A DNA stretch of 64,000 nt from Anthopleura xanthogrammica (taxonomy: Eukaryota > Cnidaria > Anthozoa > Actiniaria > Actiniidae). Where the stretch lies: the NCBI GenBank assembly GCA_964019055.1, contig OZ025214.1, forward strand, positions 8,184,858-8,248,857. The letters run 5' to 3'. Shown here piece by piece: positions 11,601-23,811 of this stretch. The notes below the pieces were generated by a model that worked only from the letters and a program-made list of their open reading frames with translations, was not told the DNA's origin and did no database searches. Numbering within the stretch: position 1 is the first letter of the stretch; each line of letters starts with the position of its first letter. Both the position numbers and the translations under genes were made by a program.

Positions 11601-14600
11601 GGAATTTAAAAGTTGATTTTTGAGGGAGGAAAACCGGAGAACCCGGAAAAAACCCTCGAAGCACAGGAGAGAACCAACAAACAACTCTATTCACATTCGA
11701 CACCGAGTCCGGCGGTGAGAGCGCCGTTACCTCACCGCTAATATTACGCCATCCGTGCTTCCCAAGTCCGTTGGTATTATAATATAGATACAATGGCGGG
11801 AATCGACGCTGTACGCGACGCCGCAGAACAGCCGCAGAACTGATACACCATGAATAAAAAACGATTTTTCTCACTCATTTTTTGCCACGTCGCATCTAGG
11901 TGATACAAGAAAATGTAAATTTGCCAATCAGCGCGAAGCTAACAAGCTCAAGTTGTTAGCATAACCCATGACGGGAAAAAATTGCGCACCAATGACTGCC
12001 TTAGTAGGGTAGGACACGGCAAATGTTTTTCGGTATAAACAAAATTGGAACTAGAATTCAAATTTCTCTCATTACAAACGCAGGATCCAGTGTTTCTAAA
12101 ATACTGAAAAGTTATTATCAATAAAATTATTTTTTCTTTCAAATTCGAGAGCTAGAACGAGCTTCGAGAAAATGTTCAGGCTCCCCTCCCTTGATTTGAT
12201 AATTGGATGCGGGTTTTACTTTGTCAAAGAAGCTCGTGAACACGAAGTTTATAGAAAAACTAAAACGAAGTTTTAGCCGTAGCATCTCAATATTAGCCAT
12301 GTTAAATCATTTTGACAGGCTTTGGATTCCTCTAAGAGTTCTAGCGACGCGAGTTGTGCTGCTCTAATCGAGTAAGTTTGAGTTGCTGACAAATAATTCA
12401 GCTGATATGAATTCTCATAATACTCAATAATAAAACTGAAATGTGGAGAGTCCTATTCGACGCAGCGAGCTCCCTTTGCATTTGAAGGGAACTTAACTAA
12501 ATTCTAATACTAGTTACATGTTCGTATAGATGCTAAGCTTCTGTGAATATTATACGGTATGCCTTATTTTGACCGGCCGCTTTATAACATGTTCCATGAA
12601 TTAACATATTCAAACAGTATTTTTTAACAGTTATCACTTTAATTCTAGAAATAGAAAGCTTGCGAATATCTTGATACGTGTAGAAATACATAATGCGAAT
12701 GTTTCAGTAGCCGCAAGCTTTTCAACACTTGTCTTCTTTTGAATTCTTTTAAATTTATTGAAGAAGCGAACGAGAGTTGTTGGGTTTCGCTTCGGTTTGT
12801 TGACGCATTGTAAAAATGCACGGGCTAAAGGCTTACAAAAGGCTAACAACTTTGGAGGGATTGCATGCAGGCCTGGTCGCAAATACTTTACCTAGATAAA
12901 ATGCGTTTCTAAGAGCAAAGTACACCTGGGATAATTCGACGCTTGGGTATACTTACATCTTTCGGGATATTGTAACCCATTAAAGGAACATCCCTATCAA
13001 ATATACGAGCATTTTCGATGGCAGCGGGAAACAATCTAAAAATTGAAAGAAATTATAAGGTATTATAATCTATATCCTTGAAATCCCAAGCAAAAATAAT
13101 AGAGATCAGGGCGTTGGTCTTGAATGAGAATTGATCTATCGGATTGGGTGTTGCTATGATACTGTACACCTGCACGTGGAAGACATAAGGTGACTGACTA
13201 CTTTAGCAAGGAATAATTACAAAATGTTCTTAGAAAGATATTTTACACAGAATTGAACGCTGATTCCAAAAATGAAAAGAAAAATGGGGTGTCCCAAGCT
13301 CGTTTTCGAGATAATGAATCTTGAATATGACCATCTTGACAAGTTTCCGAAAGAAAAATGGCGGAAATCAAGCTTTGCACAAAAAAATCATAACTCAAAA
13401 ATTAGAAAAGCTCTGGAAGCAATTTTCTCAGGACATCTATTTTAAACATTATTTTCGAAAAAAAAAAAAGAAAGTTTTAAAAATAAGCTCAAAATTTAGC
13501 ATCTTGTTAGCTCAATGAACTGAAAATCGTACTCAAATGATGACAACAAAAACACATAAAACGGTTTTTTTATAAGTTCTAATAATTACGTTTTCTTCAA
13601 ACTTTCTCAAAAGATTGATTTTTACCTGTTGTTTTAAGAAATTCACAGAAAAATATAGAGTCCGGTGCAAAATTCGGGGTCTTTGCCCTGTTGAAGTTCA
13701 AAACCTGTATGGTTCCTCAATAAAATTTTGAAGGTTGTTATGCGGTTTTAAGCGATTTTCGTGCGCGCGCACACCGTGGGCTCAAATTGAACTTTCAAAA
13801 GTAGTCAGTCACCTTAATAGACCCTTTTCGATGACGTCAAACGAGGAGTCCTAGAATGTCCCGGATGTTATGAGTGATAATGATTGTGTTTTGAAATCCG
13901 GGGCATCAAGTCGGATGCTGCTAGTAGAAACCATTGGGTTTCGACATCCGGGACGCCATATTCGAAAAGGGTCTATAATTGACCATTGGTACTTATTGAA
14001 TTGACAAAAATATAGCCATAATGAAACATAGTTAATGGTTTCATTCCGCTTCTTCTCCATTACCTACGCTTGCACTGTAGAATAAGCTGATAGTAGAAAG
14101 CATTACCTATGCTTGCACTGTAGAATAAGCTGATAGTAGAAAGCATGCATATCGTACAGTACCTTAGAGTTTCCTTGATACATGCTTTCAAGTAATGCAT
14201 TTTGTTAATTGTGCTTGGTGTAGCTAATTCTCCTGGCTTCAGCACGGAGGTCACCTCCTTGTGCAGTCGTTCTTGTGCTTCTGGGTTTCTTGCTAGGTTA
14301 TACATTGTCCATAAACTTGTGTTGGAAGTCTTCAAGAGAATAAAAATAATAATTTAAAAATATTTCAAAATTCTCTTCAATTTCACTTTACAATTTTAAA
14401 ATGTCACATGTACTATATTTCTGCAAAATATCATGCTAATTACCCATATTATAATTGTTACTTACAGTGTCAACAGCTGCCATTAGAATCTCCACAAGAT
14501 TTGCTGTGATTTCTTTCGAGGAAAGTTTTTTACTAGCAACAATAAATGTCAAAAACTCTGCCCCTTTTTCCTCATCGATCTCTTTTGCATTTTCAGCAAT

Positions 14601-17244
14601 TTCAACCAGCTTTTTTTGTACTAAAGCATCTCCAAAGTCATACATGACATCCATGGCATCATAGAAAGCCCTACAGCAAAAAAAGTTGATCCATAGTTCA
14701 GATTTGGAAAATAGCAAGTGATTCTAGCCAGACTACCTTTGTGCAGTTATCAGTATCTCACAAGAAAATTGTTATGAGAAGCCTGCATGGTGCATATAGC
14801 AGAGTACCTCTAGATCTCACCACTTCTTTTAAAACACTTAAAAGTGTTCTTTGTAACTAACTGCACACAGCACTGCACATTTCTTTTACAATATCCATTG
14901 TTTTGATACAAATGCATGATGAAACAGAAAGTGTGCATGTGCTGTGTGAGCTCATAGACCATATACCCTCAGATCAATCAGAAAGCAAGAATTATAACAG
15001 TTATATTTATAATTCATGTATTTATCTTAGCAATAGGCCTTTTGCAACAACAGGTCACGTGACCCTACCCCACCCCCCCTTAAATAGAGAAGCTGTGTCA
15101 AAATGAACATCAGAAATGAAAAGAGCACATCAATATATTAGTAAGAAGGCGAAATCTCAGCTTATAAAATGTAACACAAGGCAAATGGCATCAAATATAA
15201 AATTCAATACCGGTATATCATAAGGATTTGTATGGAAAATATGCTCTGGCAGGCAAAGCTTACCCGCCAGAGGACTTTTCCTATAAAAACCCTTATAAAA
15301 TATTGAATTTTATATTTAATGCGATTTCACCTATACTCAACATTATGAGCTAAAACTTTGCCTTCCTACTAATATTGAGGAGCTCTTTTCATTTCAGATG
15401 TTCATTTTGACACGGCTGCTCGATTTAAGGGGGTAGGGTCATGTGACCTGTTGTTGCAAAAGGCCTGTTGGCTAGCATGCCAGGTTGCCCTTGCTGCTGC
15501 AGTAGATAATGTCATTTTGTGAGCAGCAGTATTCTTGATAGATGCGTAATTTTGCATTCAATAACATAAATTCAAAGCAAAATTCTCTTGTTTGTAATGT
15601 AAGAATAGTAAATAATTATACAAACACCTAGAATAACCACTAATAATATTTTATAATCCTATCGACTAAGTCACACTTACCTCAGGCGCTTACTCCGGTA
15701 CACCTTTGCTAACCATTCAGGATAAATTAACAGCTCAATAAAAGAAGTGAACACTGTCTGCACAGCATTGATGAATTGTTGAGCTTCCTTTGAAGGAGGA
15801 TTCTCAAAAGAACCAAATCTCTTTTCAAATAGAACTGTTCCAATAGCTGTGAACATAAAAATGCCATAAAAATTGAAACAAGGAACATAATCACAATATA
15901 CACTATGCTTATACACACAAAGTCTGGTGGATAACTATATATAACTGACTTATAGGCATGTATCCTGGGGGGGCACTGCCTTATAATGAAAGGCTGGGAT
16001 GATCTTTGTATCTTTTAGGGGTTTAAATCGTAAGTCCCTTTCTCTTTTAAGCGTGAAAAAGGAATAGCAGTTGGTTTTTCAGGCAGTATCCTTTAGAGAG
16101 GGTCCTAAAGGGGAGGGGGGTCCTAATAATATTTCCCAGCCCAAAATGTGGCACAAACCCAGTCCCAGTCATGCAAAATCTCAGTCCAAGTTAAAAAGTT
16201 AGAGTTAGAGATTTTGCAAAATCCCAATATCCCAAAATCCCCAGTAATGGCTAAATCCCAGTCCCAGTACATGGAATCCCATTTTCCCAGCCAAAAAAAA
16301 GGTGAATCCCAGCTCCCATTTTACCCCTTTAGAAACCCTCGTTAGAGGTATATGATTGGTGACCCCAAACATTATAAACCCGGTATCAGTTAAGCATTTG
16401 ATGACTTTAAGAGTATGTAGCAATAATCTTGATGATTTTTGTTTTGAATTATTTATCTTGTGTTTTAAAGTGGTATCTTTTAGGACATAGTTTAGTATTT
16501 TTTACATACTAAAATTCAAAGTCTTTATCTGAATTAACTTATAATAAAGTTTTTTTTATGATCAAATGATGTTGAATTAATATCAGGAAAATGTGTTGAT
16601 TAAGAAACTATTACAAATGACATTTTCCTTACATTCCAAGGACCACTTGAAGAGTTCATTCTGTAGATTTGGGACAGTGTTGTCTTGTGAAGTCTCCCTC
16701 AGCTCCATCACCCTTCCAAGGAAGTCTTGCATAACACCTGTTAATTCAGGTGTATACTCGCTCACCACCTTGGGCTTCAGCATTTTTTTACTTAAGGCTG
16801 AGCGAGCTTTATACCATTCTTCTCCATGTCTGTGTATGAAAAATTGAAACAGACATTTGAAACATTTAAGAGCTGTATCAAATGTTGCAAATAAAGTGCC
16901 CCCCTTTCTTTTGAATCTGAGAACATTATTTAAGCCCAAATACATGTAGTGGCAGATCTAGGGGGCTGTAGGGGGTCATGTTGCCCTTTCAAAGTCCTAG
17001 ATCAGCCAGTCTGAAGTAGCTCCACATACAGTCATCCATTACAGTATATTATCATTCAAATTATTTTTTCCATCATTTTGATTGGCCGAGAGAACTGCAA
17101 ATAACTGCCTACAAATAATGGTCTGCTCATGCGCAGTAACGCTGCATTTGACAATGGCACGCTTCCCTGAAAAAATGAGCTGACTTCTTTGTTATTGTTT
17201 GACTCACACTGCCCCTCAAAGATTAGAAAATTAATTTGAATGAT

Positions 17245-17278
<34 letters not shown>

Positions 17279-18789
17279 CGAGATTTGTTAGTGTCTTGCA
17301 AGCAATTATTTGCCTCTGCCACAGGGAGCCCACAGCCACTGGTAGAATCAGTGATTAGAATATAATCTATCATGCGTAAATGCACGTGCTAGCTCCCACA
17401 CGAGCTTCAAGTCTGAATAAATTATCAGCTGCTAACATTGCTAGCGTAGAATATAATGACAAGGGATGAAACTTAAAGAATTTTTCGTTCTATCTGTGCC
17501 TCGAGTAAGGGGGGACGGAAGCAGAATTGACCACTAGCACTGGAAATGAGCGTCTTCTGTTTAAAGCTTTGGTAGATAGTAGTAACAATGAAATTCCTTC
17601 AAGTTATTATAGATACAGAAAAAAGTTATTATAGATGCAGGAAAATCATCGATTTTGATGACTACCTGTCAAATTTAGAAGACTCCATTTCACTTCCGTC
17701 CCCCCTTACTCGAGGCGCAGATAGAACGAAAACAAGCTTTTAATTTGTTGCAATTTTTTCAAGACATAGGTCCATGCTGATTTTTTCTGTCCACAACGTT
17801 AGACAAACTTTCCAAGCATCGGGATTTTGAGTTTTAAAGCTTAAAAAACATTCCACGAATTTTTTAAAGCAATTTTATTCGAGGGGTCTGTTTTAAGTTT
17901 CATCCCTTGTCATTATATTCCACGCTAGCAACGTTAGCAGCTGATAATTTATTCAGACTTGAAGCTCGTGCGGGAGCTAGCACGTGCATTTACGCATGAT
18001 AGATTATATTCTAATCACTGATTCTACCAGTGGCTGTGGGCTCCCTGTGCCTCTGCCTTCGGCATCGGCAAATAATTGCATGCTCGCCACTAACAAATCA
18101 CGATATTTTGCTTAACCTCGTCCAATAATTGCTTAGTATTTAGTTATATATTAGCTAATTCTCTAAAACCAGCCTACAAGCTTCTGAATCCTTCATGCTC
18201 AGACTAACCTAAAGAAAAGTTAAGCAACAACAACACAATGAACGTCTTGCATATAGACTGGCTTATAATAAATAGTTTACAAAGTAACTGATATTTTTGT
18301 TTTTAATTGCCTAACATGGGCTTCCTTGATTAGAAGTAAAGTATCCACAAAGACATCTACTTACAGAGTCAAAACTCCTTCGCTTTGACCTCGCTCTTTC
18401 TTGTACAGCTGCCATATCGGGGAAGAAGGTTCTCTCGATGGGTACTGTCCTTCATTTCGGAACACTTGCTGAACCACATCAGGATCAAAGACATACACTG
18501 TCTTAAAAGGCCCTAGCATCTCTCTATAAATAGAACCGTATTTATCCCTTGATTCTTGCTGCCTTGCATGCATTTGTGATATTCCATCTTTTAAAAGGAA
18601 ATTGTAAAGAGATTGGAGGGTTCCCGAACCTGGGATTTCGTTGTACGATTTGATTTGATCTTCGCTTGCTGTTGTTGTGGTTGTTGCTTGAAGACGAACT
18701 GAACTCTTCAATGTTGCACAGGCTGGTCTAGCGAGTGTGAGGTTCCTTAACCTAGGAAGCAAGCTTGTAGAACGGTAAACGAAAGCCAT
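8621..18789 (-). CDS. Mitochondrial-clan cytochrome P450 (CYP27/CYP24-like), nine exons, 516 aa
   Basis: Exons on the minus strand: 18789-18365, 16829-16633, 15846-15681, 14670-14466, 14329-14163, 13035-12957, 10888-10726, 10270-10227 and 8725-8621. Phases match throughout and the sum is 517 codons. The N-terminus (MAFVYRSTSLLPRLRNLTLA) is Arg-rich and uncharged by acids, like a mitochondrial presequence rather than an ER anchor. Core motifs are present: I-helix AAVDTTSNT (Asp330, Thr331, Thr332), K-helix ExxR as ETLR (384-387), PERW, and heme loop FGFGVRMCLGRR with Cys466. The Arg-Arg after the heme loop and the presequence point to an adrenodoxin-dependent P450 on the matrix side. The family oxidises sterols, vitamin D or related lipids; the substrate here is unknown. 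Length matches the family. All introns are GT-AG. Confidence 0.93.
8845..9266. mobile_element. MITE with 29-bp terminal inverted repeats, in the last P450 intron
   Basis: CAAGAGAGCATAAATAAGAG begins the left arm at 8844, and its exact inverse closes the element at 9265. A candidate 7-bp target duplication TTGTATC sits at 8838-8844 and 9267-9273. The interior is non-coding and contains a CGCGCGCGC patch. A right-truncated second copy lies at 20701-21032, with only scattered substitutions. Confidence 0.75.
9480..9785. repeat. Probable transposon remnant in the last P450 intron
   Basis: GAAAACG/GAAAACGCAT motifs recur, and the right end reads CAGTGTGGACGTGGCC, which looks like a DNA-transposon terminus. 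No matching left end was found, so this is weakly supported. Confidence 0.3.
10375..10672. repeat. Diverged direct repeat in P450 intron 7
   Basis: AGCAAATTTGCTGTCAACA followed by ACAAATCATGACATG at about 10376-10425 recurs as AGCAAATTTGCTGTGAACA and TAAATCATGACATG at about 10620-10670. The second copy sits just downstream, in the gene sense, of the donor of the heme-loop exon. Confidence 0.6.
10962..11370. mobile_element. MITE with inverted arms of about 50 bp, in P450 intron 6
   Basis: The left arm ATTCACCACTTTCACATTCC through GGGGCAACAA (10962-11012) is nearly the exact inverse of 11321-11370. The interior of about 310 bp is AT-rich and non-coding. Confidence 0.75.
11585..11740 (-). mobile_element. 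SINE-like element copy
   Basis: The plus strand shows GAGGGAGGAAAACCGGAGAA, then ACCCTCGAAGCACAGGAGAG and CAACAAACAACTCTATTCAC. Related blocks occur near 46170, 53050 and 60450. Read on the minus strand this is a GTTTGTTGGTTCTC...CTCCGG...GGTTTTCCTCCC core, like the conserved core of some animal SINEs. Confidence 0.6.
13817..13976. mobile_element. Short MITE in P450 intron 5
   Basis: ATAGACCCTTTTCGA at the left and its inverse TCGAAAAGGGTCTAT at the right bound 160 bp. Inner CCCGGATG and CATCCGGG also face each other. Confidence 0.65.
14065..14150. repeat. Two-copy tandem duplication next to a P450 exon
   Basis: A unit of about 42 bp, CTTGCACTGTAGAATAAGCT followed by GATAGTAGAAAGCAT, occurs twice back to back with essentially one difference (ACGCTTG versus ATGCTTG). 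It lies just past the donor site of the exon ending at 14163. Confidence 0.8.
15033..15468. mobile_element. Large fold-back MITE in P450 intron 2
   Basis: Arms begin ATAGGCCTTTTGCAACAACA and end with the near-exact inverse at 15468. Inverted identity continues inward through GGTCACGTGACCCTACCCC, GACATTTCTGATGTTC-like and GAGCTCTTTTCATTTC-like segments to a central AATACCGGTATATC/TATGGAAAA region. The element is non-coding and about 436 bp long. Confidence 0.8.
16085..16345. repeat. Dispersed repeat rich in CCCAGTCCCAGT
   Basis: The block carries ACCCAGTCCCAGTCATGCAA, ATCTCAGTCC and GTTAGAGTTAGAGATTTTGC. An inverted relative lies at about 56903-57010. Non-coding, in P450 intron 2, just upstream (in the gene sense) of the exon 15846-15681. 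Confidence 0.65.
17248..18133. mobile_element. Very large fold-back element (about 890 bp) in P450 intron 1
   Basis: Left-arm segments CCCACAGCCACTGGTAGAAT, ATCTATCATGCGTAAATGCA, CAGCTGCTAACATTGCTAGC and GACAAGGGATGAAACTTAAA (17320-17480) recur inverted, in reverse order, at about 17890-18060. A second inverted pair, GCCTCGAGTAAGGGGGGACG at about 17499 against 17692-17720, lies inside it. Arm identity is high, suggesting a young insertion. Confidence 0.8.
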
Positions 18790-19388
18790 ACTTGCTTTAG
18801 ATGTTAAACTTCTGCTTGATCAAGTTCCCGATCAAGTAGATGGTCGATTTCGAGGGGTTTTGCCAGCATCACAAGAAATGACGTTATATTAAAAACGGCA
18901 CGACGGGCCATTGTAAACTAACGTTGCGTGACGGTCAACATAATCAAAACACAATATACCACAGGTAGCCCAATCTTATACCTATACGCCACTTCTTCCC
19001 CCTCCTTTCAATGAGCCGCTACTCAGGCTAGCCACATCTATCATCAAGAGACCTTCATCCATGCATGGTAGCGATGTGTTTTTTCGGAAAAAGCCTAAGA
19101 ATTTCTCGGGAATTCGGGATTCACAATCAGGGTGTTTTGCGGCCAAACCGTACAAGACTTATTTCAGATTTCTGTTTCAGAAAACGGAAAACTGGCTTTT
19201 TGCACTCTTTTTAGCATGATTTCTTATGCTAAAAACAGGATTTCAATTAGTTTATGGTGGATATTGGGTTTCCGAATCCTGAATCAAAAATCTGAAATCC
19301 TATTTCTGTTTTCTGAATCAGGAATCAGAAATCGAATTATCGTTGTCATACAATAAAATACCCCGTCTAGGGGAGGGACGGGGGGTCA

Positions 19389-19423
<35 letters not shown>

Positions 19424-20700
19424 TTAAACTGGATTAAACTGGATTAAACTGGATTAAAATTAAACTAGTGTAAAAGAATGTTTGAACTAAATCTTTGGCA
19501 TTAGAGTAAACCCGTGAAATACGTAGTCAGCGTGTTACGCACTACTTCACTCTAATTCTTTTGTTCTCTATTGTTTGTTTTTTTCTTTTCACTATTACAA
19601 TTTGTTTCACGGGTTAGTGAAAAGCCACTCTATTAGACGTATGGTTAGCTAACTTAGGCCGTGTTTACACTCGGACAAATTACTGAGTTATAAGGGTTAC
19701 CATACCTTGGTTAACATTTATTGTGTGTAAACGTCGGCAAAACCATTAGTAAAATACCATTCAAGACAATAGAAAGTTTACCTCGATTTACTCTTCTATC
19801 AGGCATGGTTAAGAACAGTAACCGACGGTGCAATGATTATTTATGCGTATCTTGCACTTCTTTTCGTGGAATGCGAGTGGTTTTATTTGTATTACAATGA
19901 TGCATGGTAGCGCTCTCTGAACAAGAAAATTAAACTCAGCGCCGTCTCTTCTTCATGCCGGTATTTTTGAATTCCCCAAATTTTTTCTCTGATTAGACAA
20001 CTACGGTCATTTTAGCACGTGTAAACAATTATTCTTTGAACTATGGTTATGAAAATTAACCTCGACTTTTTAAAACCGTAGTAAACGTCCAAGTGTAAAC
20101 ACGGCGTTAGTGTTTAGACGAAAAATTATCGAGCCGTATTTGAGATAAATTCAAGAGTCATAATTCGCAAAAGCATCGAAAGTGCGTTTTGAAGAAAATA
20201 TCATGATCGCAAAAATATAAAGCAATTAATTACAATCAGTCCAGGACATTTCGGTGCAAGTAAAAGAAAACTTTCTACAGTAATTTAGAGTTCTTATGTG
20301 GAAATCGTGTTTCTGATATTTCGCGTTTCCCATTTATTTTATTTTGTGTGCCATAAAAGTTAGATTTACAAAAAGAATTGCTGGGATATTTGCAGCTTTA
20401 TAAGTTACTATGGCAAAGACGATTCAGTTAAAGCTACATAATTACGGTACGTGTCAAAATCTGACGGCTCAAGATAAGTTAGGACTATATTTGACGATTA
20501 AAAACTCAGTCATCGTTTAGATAAGTTTGGGGTTAGGTACCGAGGCGTGAACCGGTCGAACTGACCAAGCCCATGAACCGAGATGTTGTTCGGAAATGTT
20601 TTAAAAGGACCACTATACTCGTTTCCTTCTGCTGGTATCTTTATTGACTTCTTCTCTGTGAGAATGTTACACTCCTTTCTTAACTGAATACTTGCTTGAC
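18790..20700. other. Intergenic stretch between the P450 and the SGNH gene
   Basis: No gene recognised. It contains a poly-A plus AAAAG tract at 19387-19420, a 10-bp tandem repeat (ACTGGATTAA, about 19424-19460), a dispersed block starting CCCGTGAAATAC at about 19508-19620 (relatives near 30806 and 62115), and the TTA-flanked MITE at 19657-20106. The P450 promoter should lie just right of 18789. Confidence 0.55.
19657..20106. mobile_element. PIF/Harbinger-like MITE
   Basis: Terminal inverted repeats GGCCGTGTTTACACTCGGAC at the left and GTCCAAGTGTAAACACGGCG at the right are flanked on both sides by TTA (19654-19656 and 20107-20109). A 3-bp TTA duplication is typical of PIF/Harbinger elements. 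The 450-bp interior has no transposase. Confidence 0.7.
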
Positions 20701-21032
20701 CAAGAGAGCATAAATAAGAGAGGGAAACTTCTTAATACCGCGCGCGCCATGTGAATTCCCGGTTGGGCTATTTTTAGCATCCGCGTACAAATAATTTTCG
20801 CCATACCCTACTCCTGTGCGTCAAAACTGTTGTGCTTCATTCAAACCTAGGCCTGGAGGAAGTGAAAGCATGTAAAGAATTTATGAGGAAAACATAAATT
20901 TCGCGTCTTTTTGAGTGTTCAACAGCCTCAGTCGTGTTTTATCAGTGAAAAGAACATACTAGCTAATCCTGATCTTTTTGCTTTATCTAATAGATTTTGT
21001 TGAAAAAAGTGAGAAAATCGACGAAAAATATG
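20701..21032. mobile_element. Truncated second copy of the 8845-9266 MITE
   Basis: It begins with the same 29-bp terminus (CAAGAGAGCATAAATAAGAG) and stays highly similar through CCGCGCGCGCC and GAGAAAATCGACGAAAAATA. It then stops without the right terminus. Confidence 0.8.
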
Positions 21033-21586
21033 AGGTAACCATGGCAACTGGGCCACAACTCACCACCTGGTACCCGTCACACTGACCAAGCCAGTGGAAT
21101 ACTCACTTTATAGAAACGCTTTTGAAGCGGGCGGGCGGGCGGGTGGGACAAAAAAAAAACAATTTTCGTTCGACGTCGACACTAAAACTTCCAGAACTGC
21201 CAAAGCTGCCAGTGACTCCTGCTATCACACTAGGTCACCCCCGCTGCAGATCGACTTGGGGAAGACCGCTGGTCCGCAACGACTAGGTTTTTAACTTTGC
21301 CTTATTTGCATTCAGGCCCATCAATCAAGCGTGGTCAGGAACCACCTTTCTCAGTCATATTAAAAGAATTTCTCGGGTACCCTGACAAGCGTGACAGCTT
21401 TAAGTTTAATTTCATTTATCAATGAATTGTGAACCTGTCATTAATCTTCAACATCAACAACCATTCCCCTTGAAAAATTTAGCAAGTTTAAAATTTTATT
21501 ACTCTTTACCTAATTTCACTATTATCACTGAGGGAAAGTCCAGAAGTTCAGCAGAGTTTTTTTAATGACTTGAATAAATTTTACAA

Positions 21587-22567
21587 ATGACAATGTGTTT
21601 TGGTTTCAACATTCCAATGGACACACTTGGTTTATTGGTGATGTTTTTGACGACTGCTTTAGTGACAGGACTTCCATCTAAAGCAGTAAGACCAGCCCAT
21701 CGTGTTTGTCTGCCTGGACCTGAAATCGAACAAGACAACGAGAATACTAAGAACCAAAGAAAATGTTTAATTCTCGGGGATTCCATCAGTATTGGGTAAG
21801 ATATATTATCATGTTTGTTTATACTATAAATCAAAATGTATTGGTTCGAAATCTATTTATAATGTCAGCTGGTACCAGCCGTGAGAGCAATTGTTATCAC
21901 AGGCCACGAGCAACCTAAAAAAGCAGTTTTAGAAAAATAGCAAATTAAGCTCCACACATAAACAAAACTAAAACGATTAAGGGAAAATGATAGAATAATC
22001 TTACATTTGTCGTGCTCGGCTACTCTTCATTCCGCCTAAGTGTGCACTGAAAACAATGGTAGTTTAACTGACAGTTAAAAATCTTTGAATGGTTAAGTTG
22101 TCAGAGACGAACAATAGAGCAACGCCTATTCTCTTAACAACAATAGAAACTCTTAGTCTAAACCTAGACCTAGTCTATCACAAATCCTGCACTCTTGCTG
22201 GCTAAGCTACTAGTGCCGGTCTATTAGTGATAGACTATACTGGTAGCGAAAAGTGCCGGTTTTGAAAACCAAAACAATGGACAGTGGCTAACTCGCGTTT
22301 TCAATGCAAACTAATTTCCAAATTGTTTGTATCTACTCATTTAGTTTACCATTTCCATCCATTTTATTGGGCTAAAACTTGGGCTATATTGACTCGGAGA
22401 TCATTCGGGTTACGGGTCGTCCGAATTGTTACATATCATCATCATCATCATCACCATCATCACCATCATCACCATCATCATTATCAGCATCATCATTATC
22501 ACCATATCCTCATCATCATCACCATCATCACAATCACCATCACCACCATCACCACTATCATCATCAC

Positions 22568-22611
<44 letters not shown>

Positions 22612-23767
22612 CCATCATCACCATCATCATCACACCACCATCACCACTATCATCATCATCACCATCATCACCATCATCACCATCATCACTATCATCATCA
22701 CCATATCATCATCATCATCATCATCATCACCACCACCATCACCATCACTATCATTATCGTCATCACCATCATCATCACCATCATCATCATCATCATCATC
22801 ATCATCATTATCATCATCATCATCATCGTCATCATCATCATCATTATCATCATCATCATCATCATTACCATCATCATCATCATCATCATCATCATTTTGT
22901 TTGTTTTACTAATGTTTTATTAGGAAGCCATTTCATACAATTATGGTTTTCAACTGGGTCCTAATAAATTATCATCATAATCATCATCATCATCATCATT
23001 TTCATCATCATCATCATCATTTTCATCATCATCATCATCATTATCATCATCACCATCATCATCATCATTATCATCATCATCATCATTATCATCATCTAGT
23101 TGACCGTAAACATTTCATCTTTTAGATACACCAACTACGTAAAACAAGCCTTAGAAGGACATTGTACCGTATACCATGCCCCTTGGGATGTCGGGGATGG
23201 AGGAGCACTTGACACTAAACATGGTTTAGATTGTTTGCAGCATTTGATGTCATCTTCTACTCTACACCCCCTGACTTACGATGCTATAGTGTTTAACTTC
23301 GGTCTCCATGACATCAATTGCGATCAAATACAAGACGAATTTACTTCACTGGGAAATTACACGTTGAATTTGAAATTGCTTAAAAAGTTCTTCTTGGACA
23401 CTGGTGCAGAACTGGCATACGCACTAACTACTCCGATACTAGACGACTGTGATGATAATCATTTGGTTGTCAAATACAATAAAGCAGCATATGAAGTAAT
23501 GCGTGATAAACCACAAGTACAAGTGATTGATTTGTATAATGGGATCATTAAGAAGTGTGGAAAACCACCCAAGAAAAGCAAAGCTCCGGATTGTCCAATT
23601 ACTACTGATTCATTGATACCTCACTACACCTCCCATGGTTATCAACTTCTGGCCGATCCAGTTACCAAAACATTTAACAAACTTCTAGAATCGATTCTAA
23701 CTGCAAAGGAAAAGGAGCTCGAGGTAAAACATTAATGATGGTTTGTTTTGCATCCCATTTTACCTAT

Positions 23768-23811
<44 letters not shown>

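Noticed and set aside
22284..23125. Long His-, Ser- and Ile-rich open frames
   Set aside because: They are translations of the CAT/ATC microsatellite in three frames, with no start context or domain.
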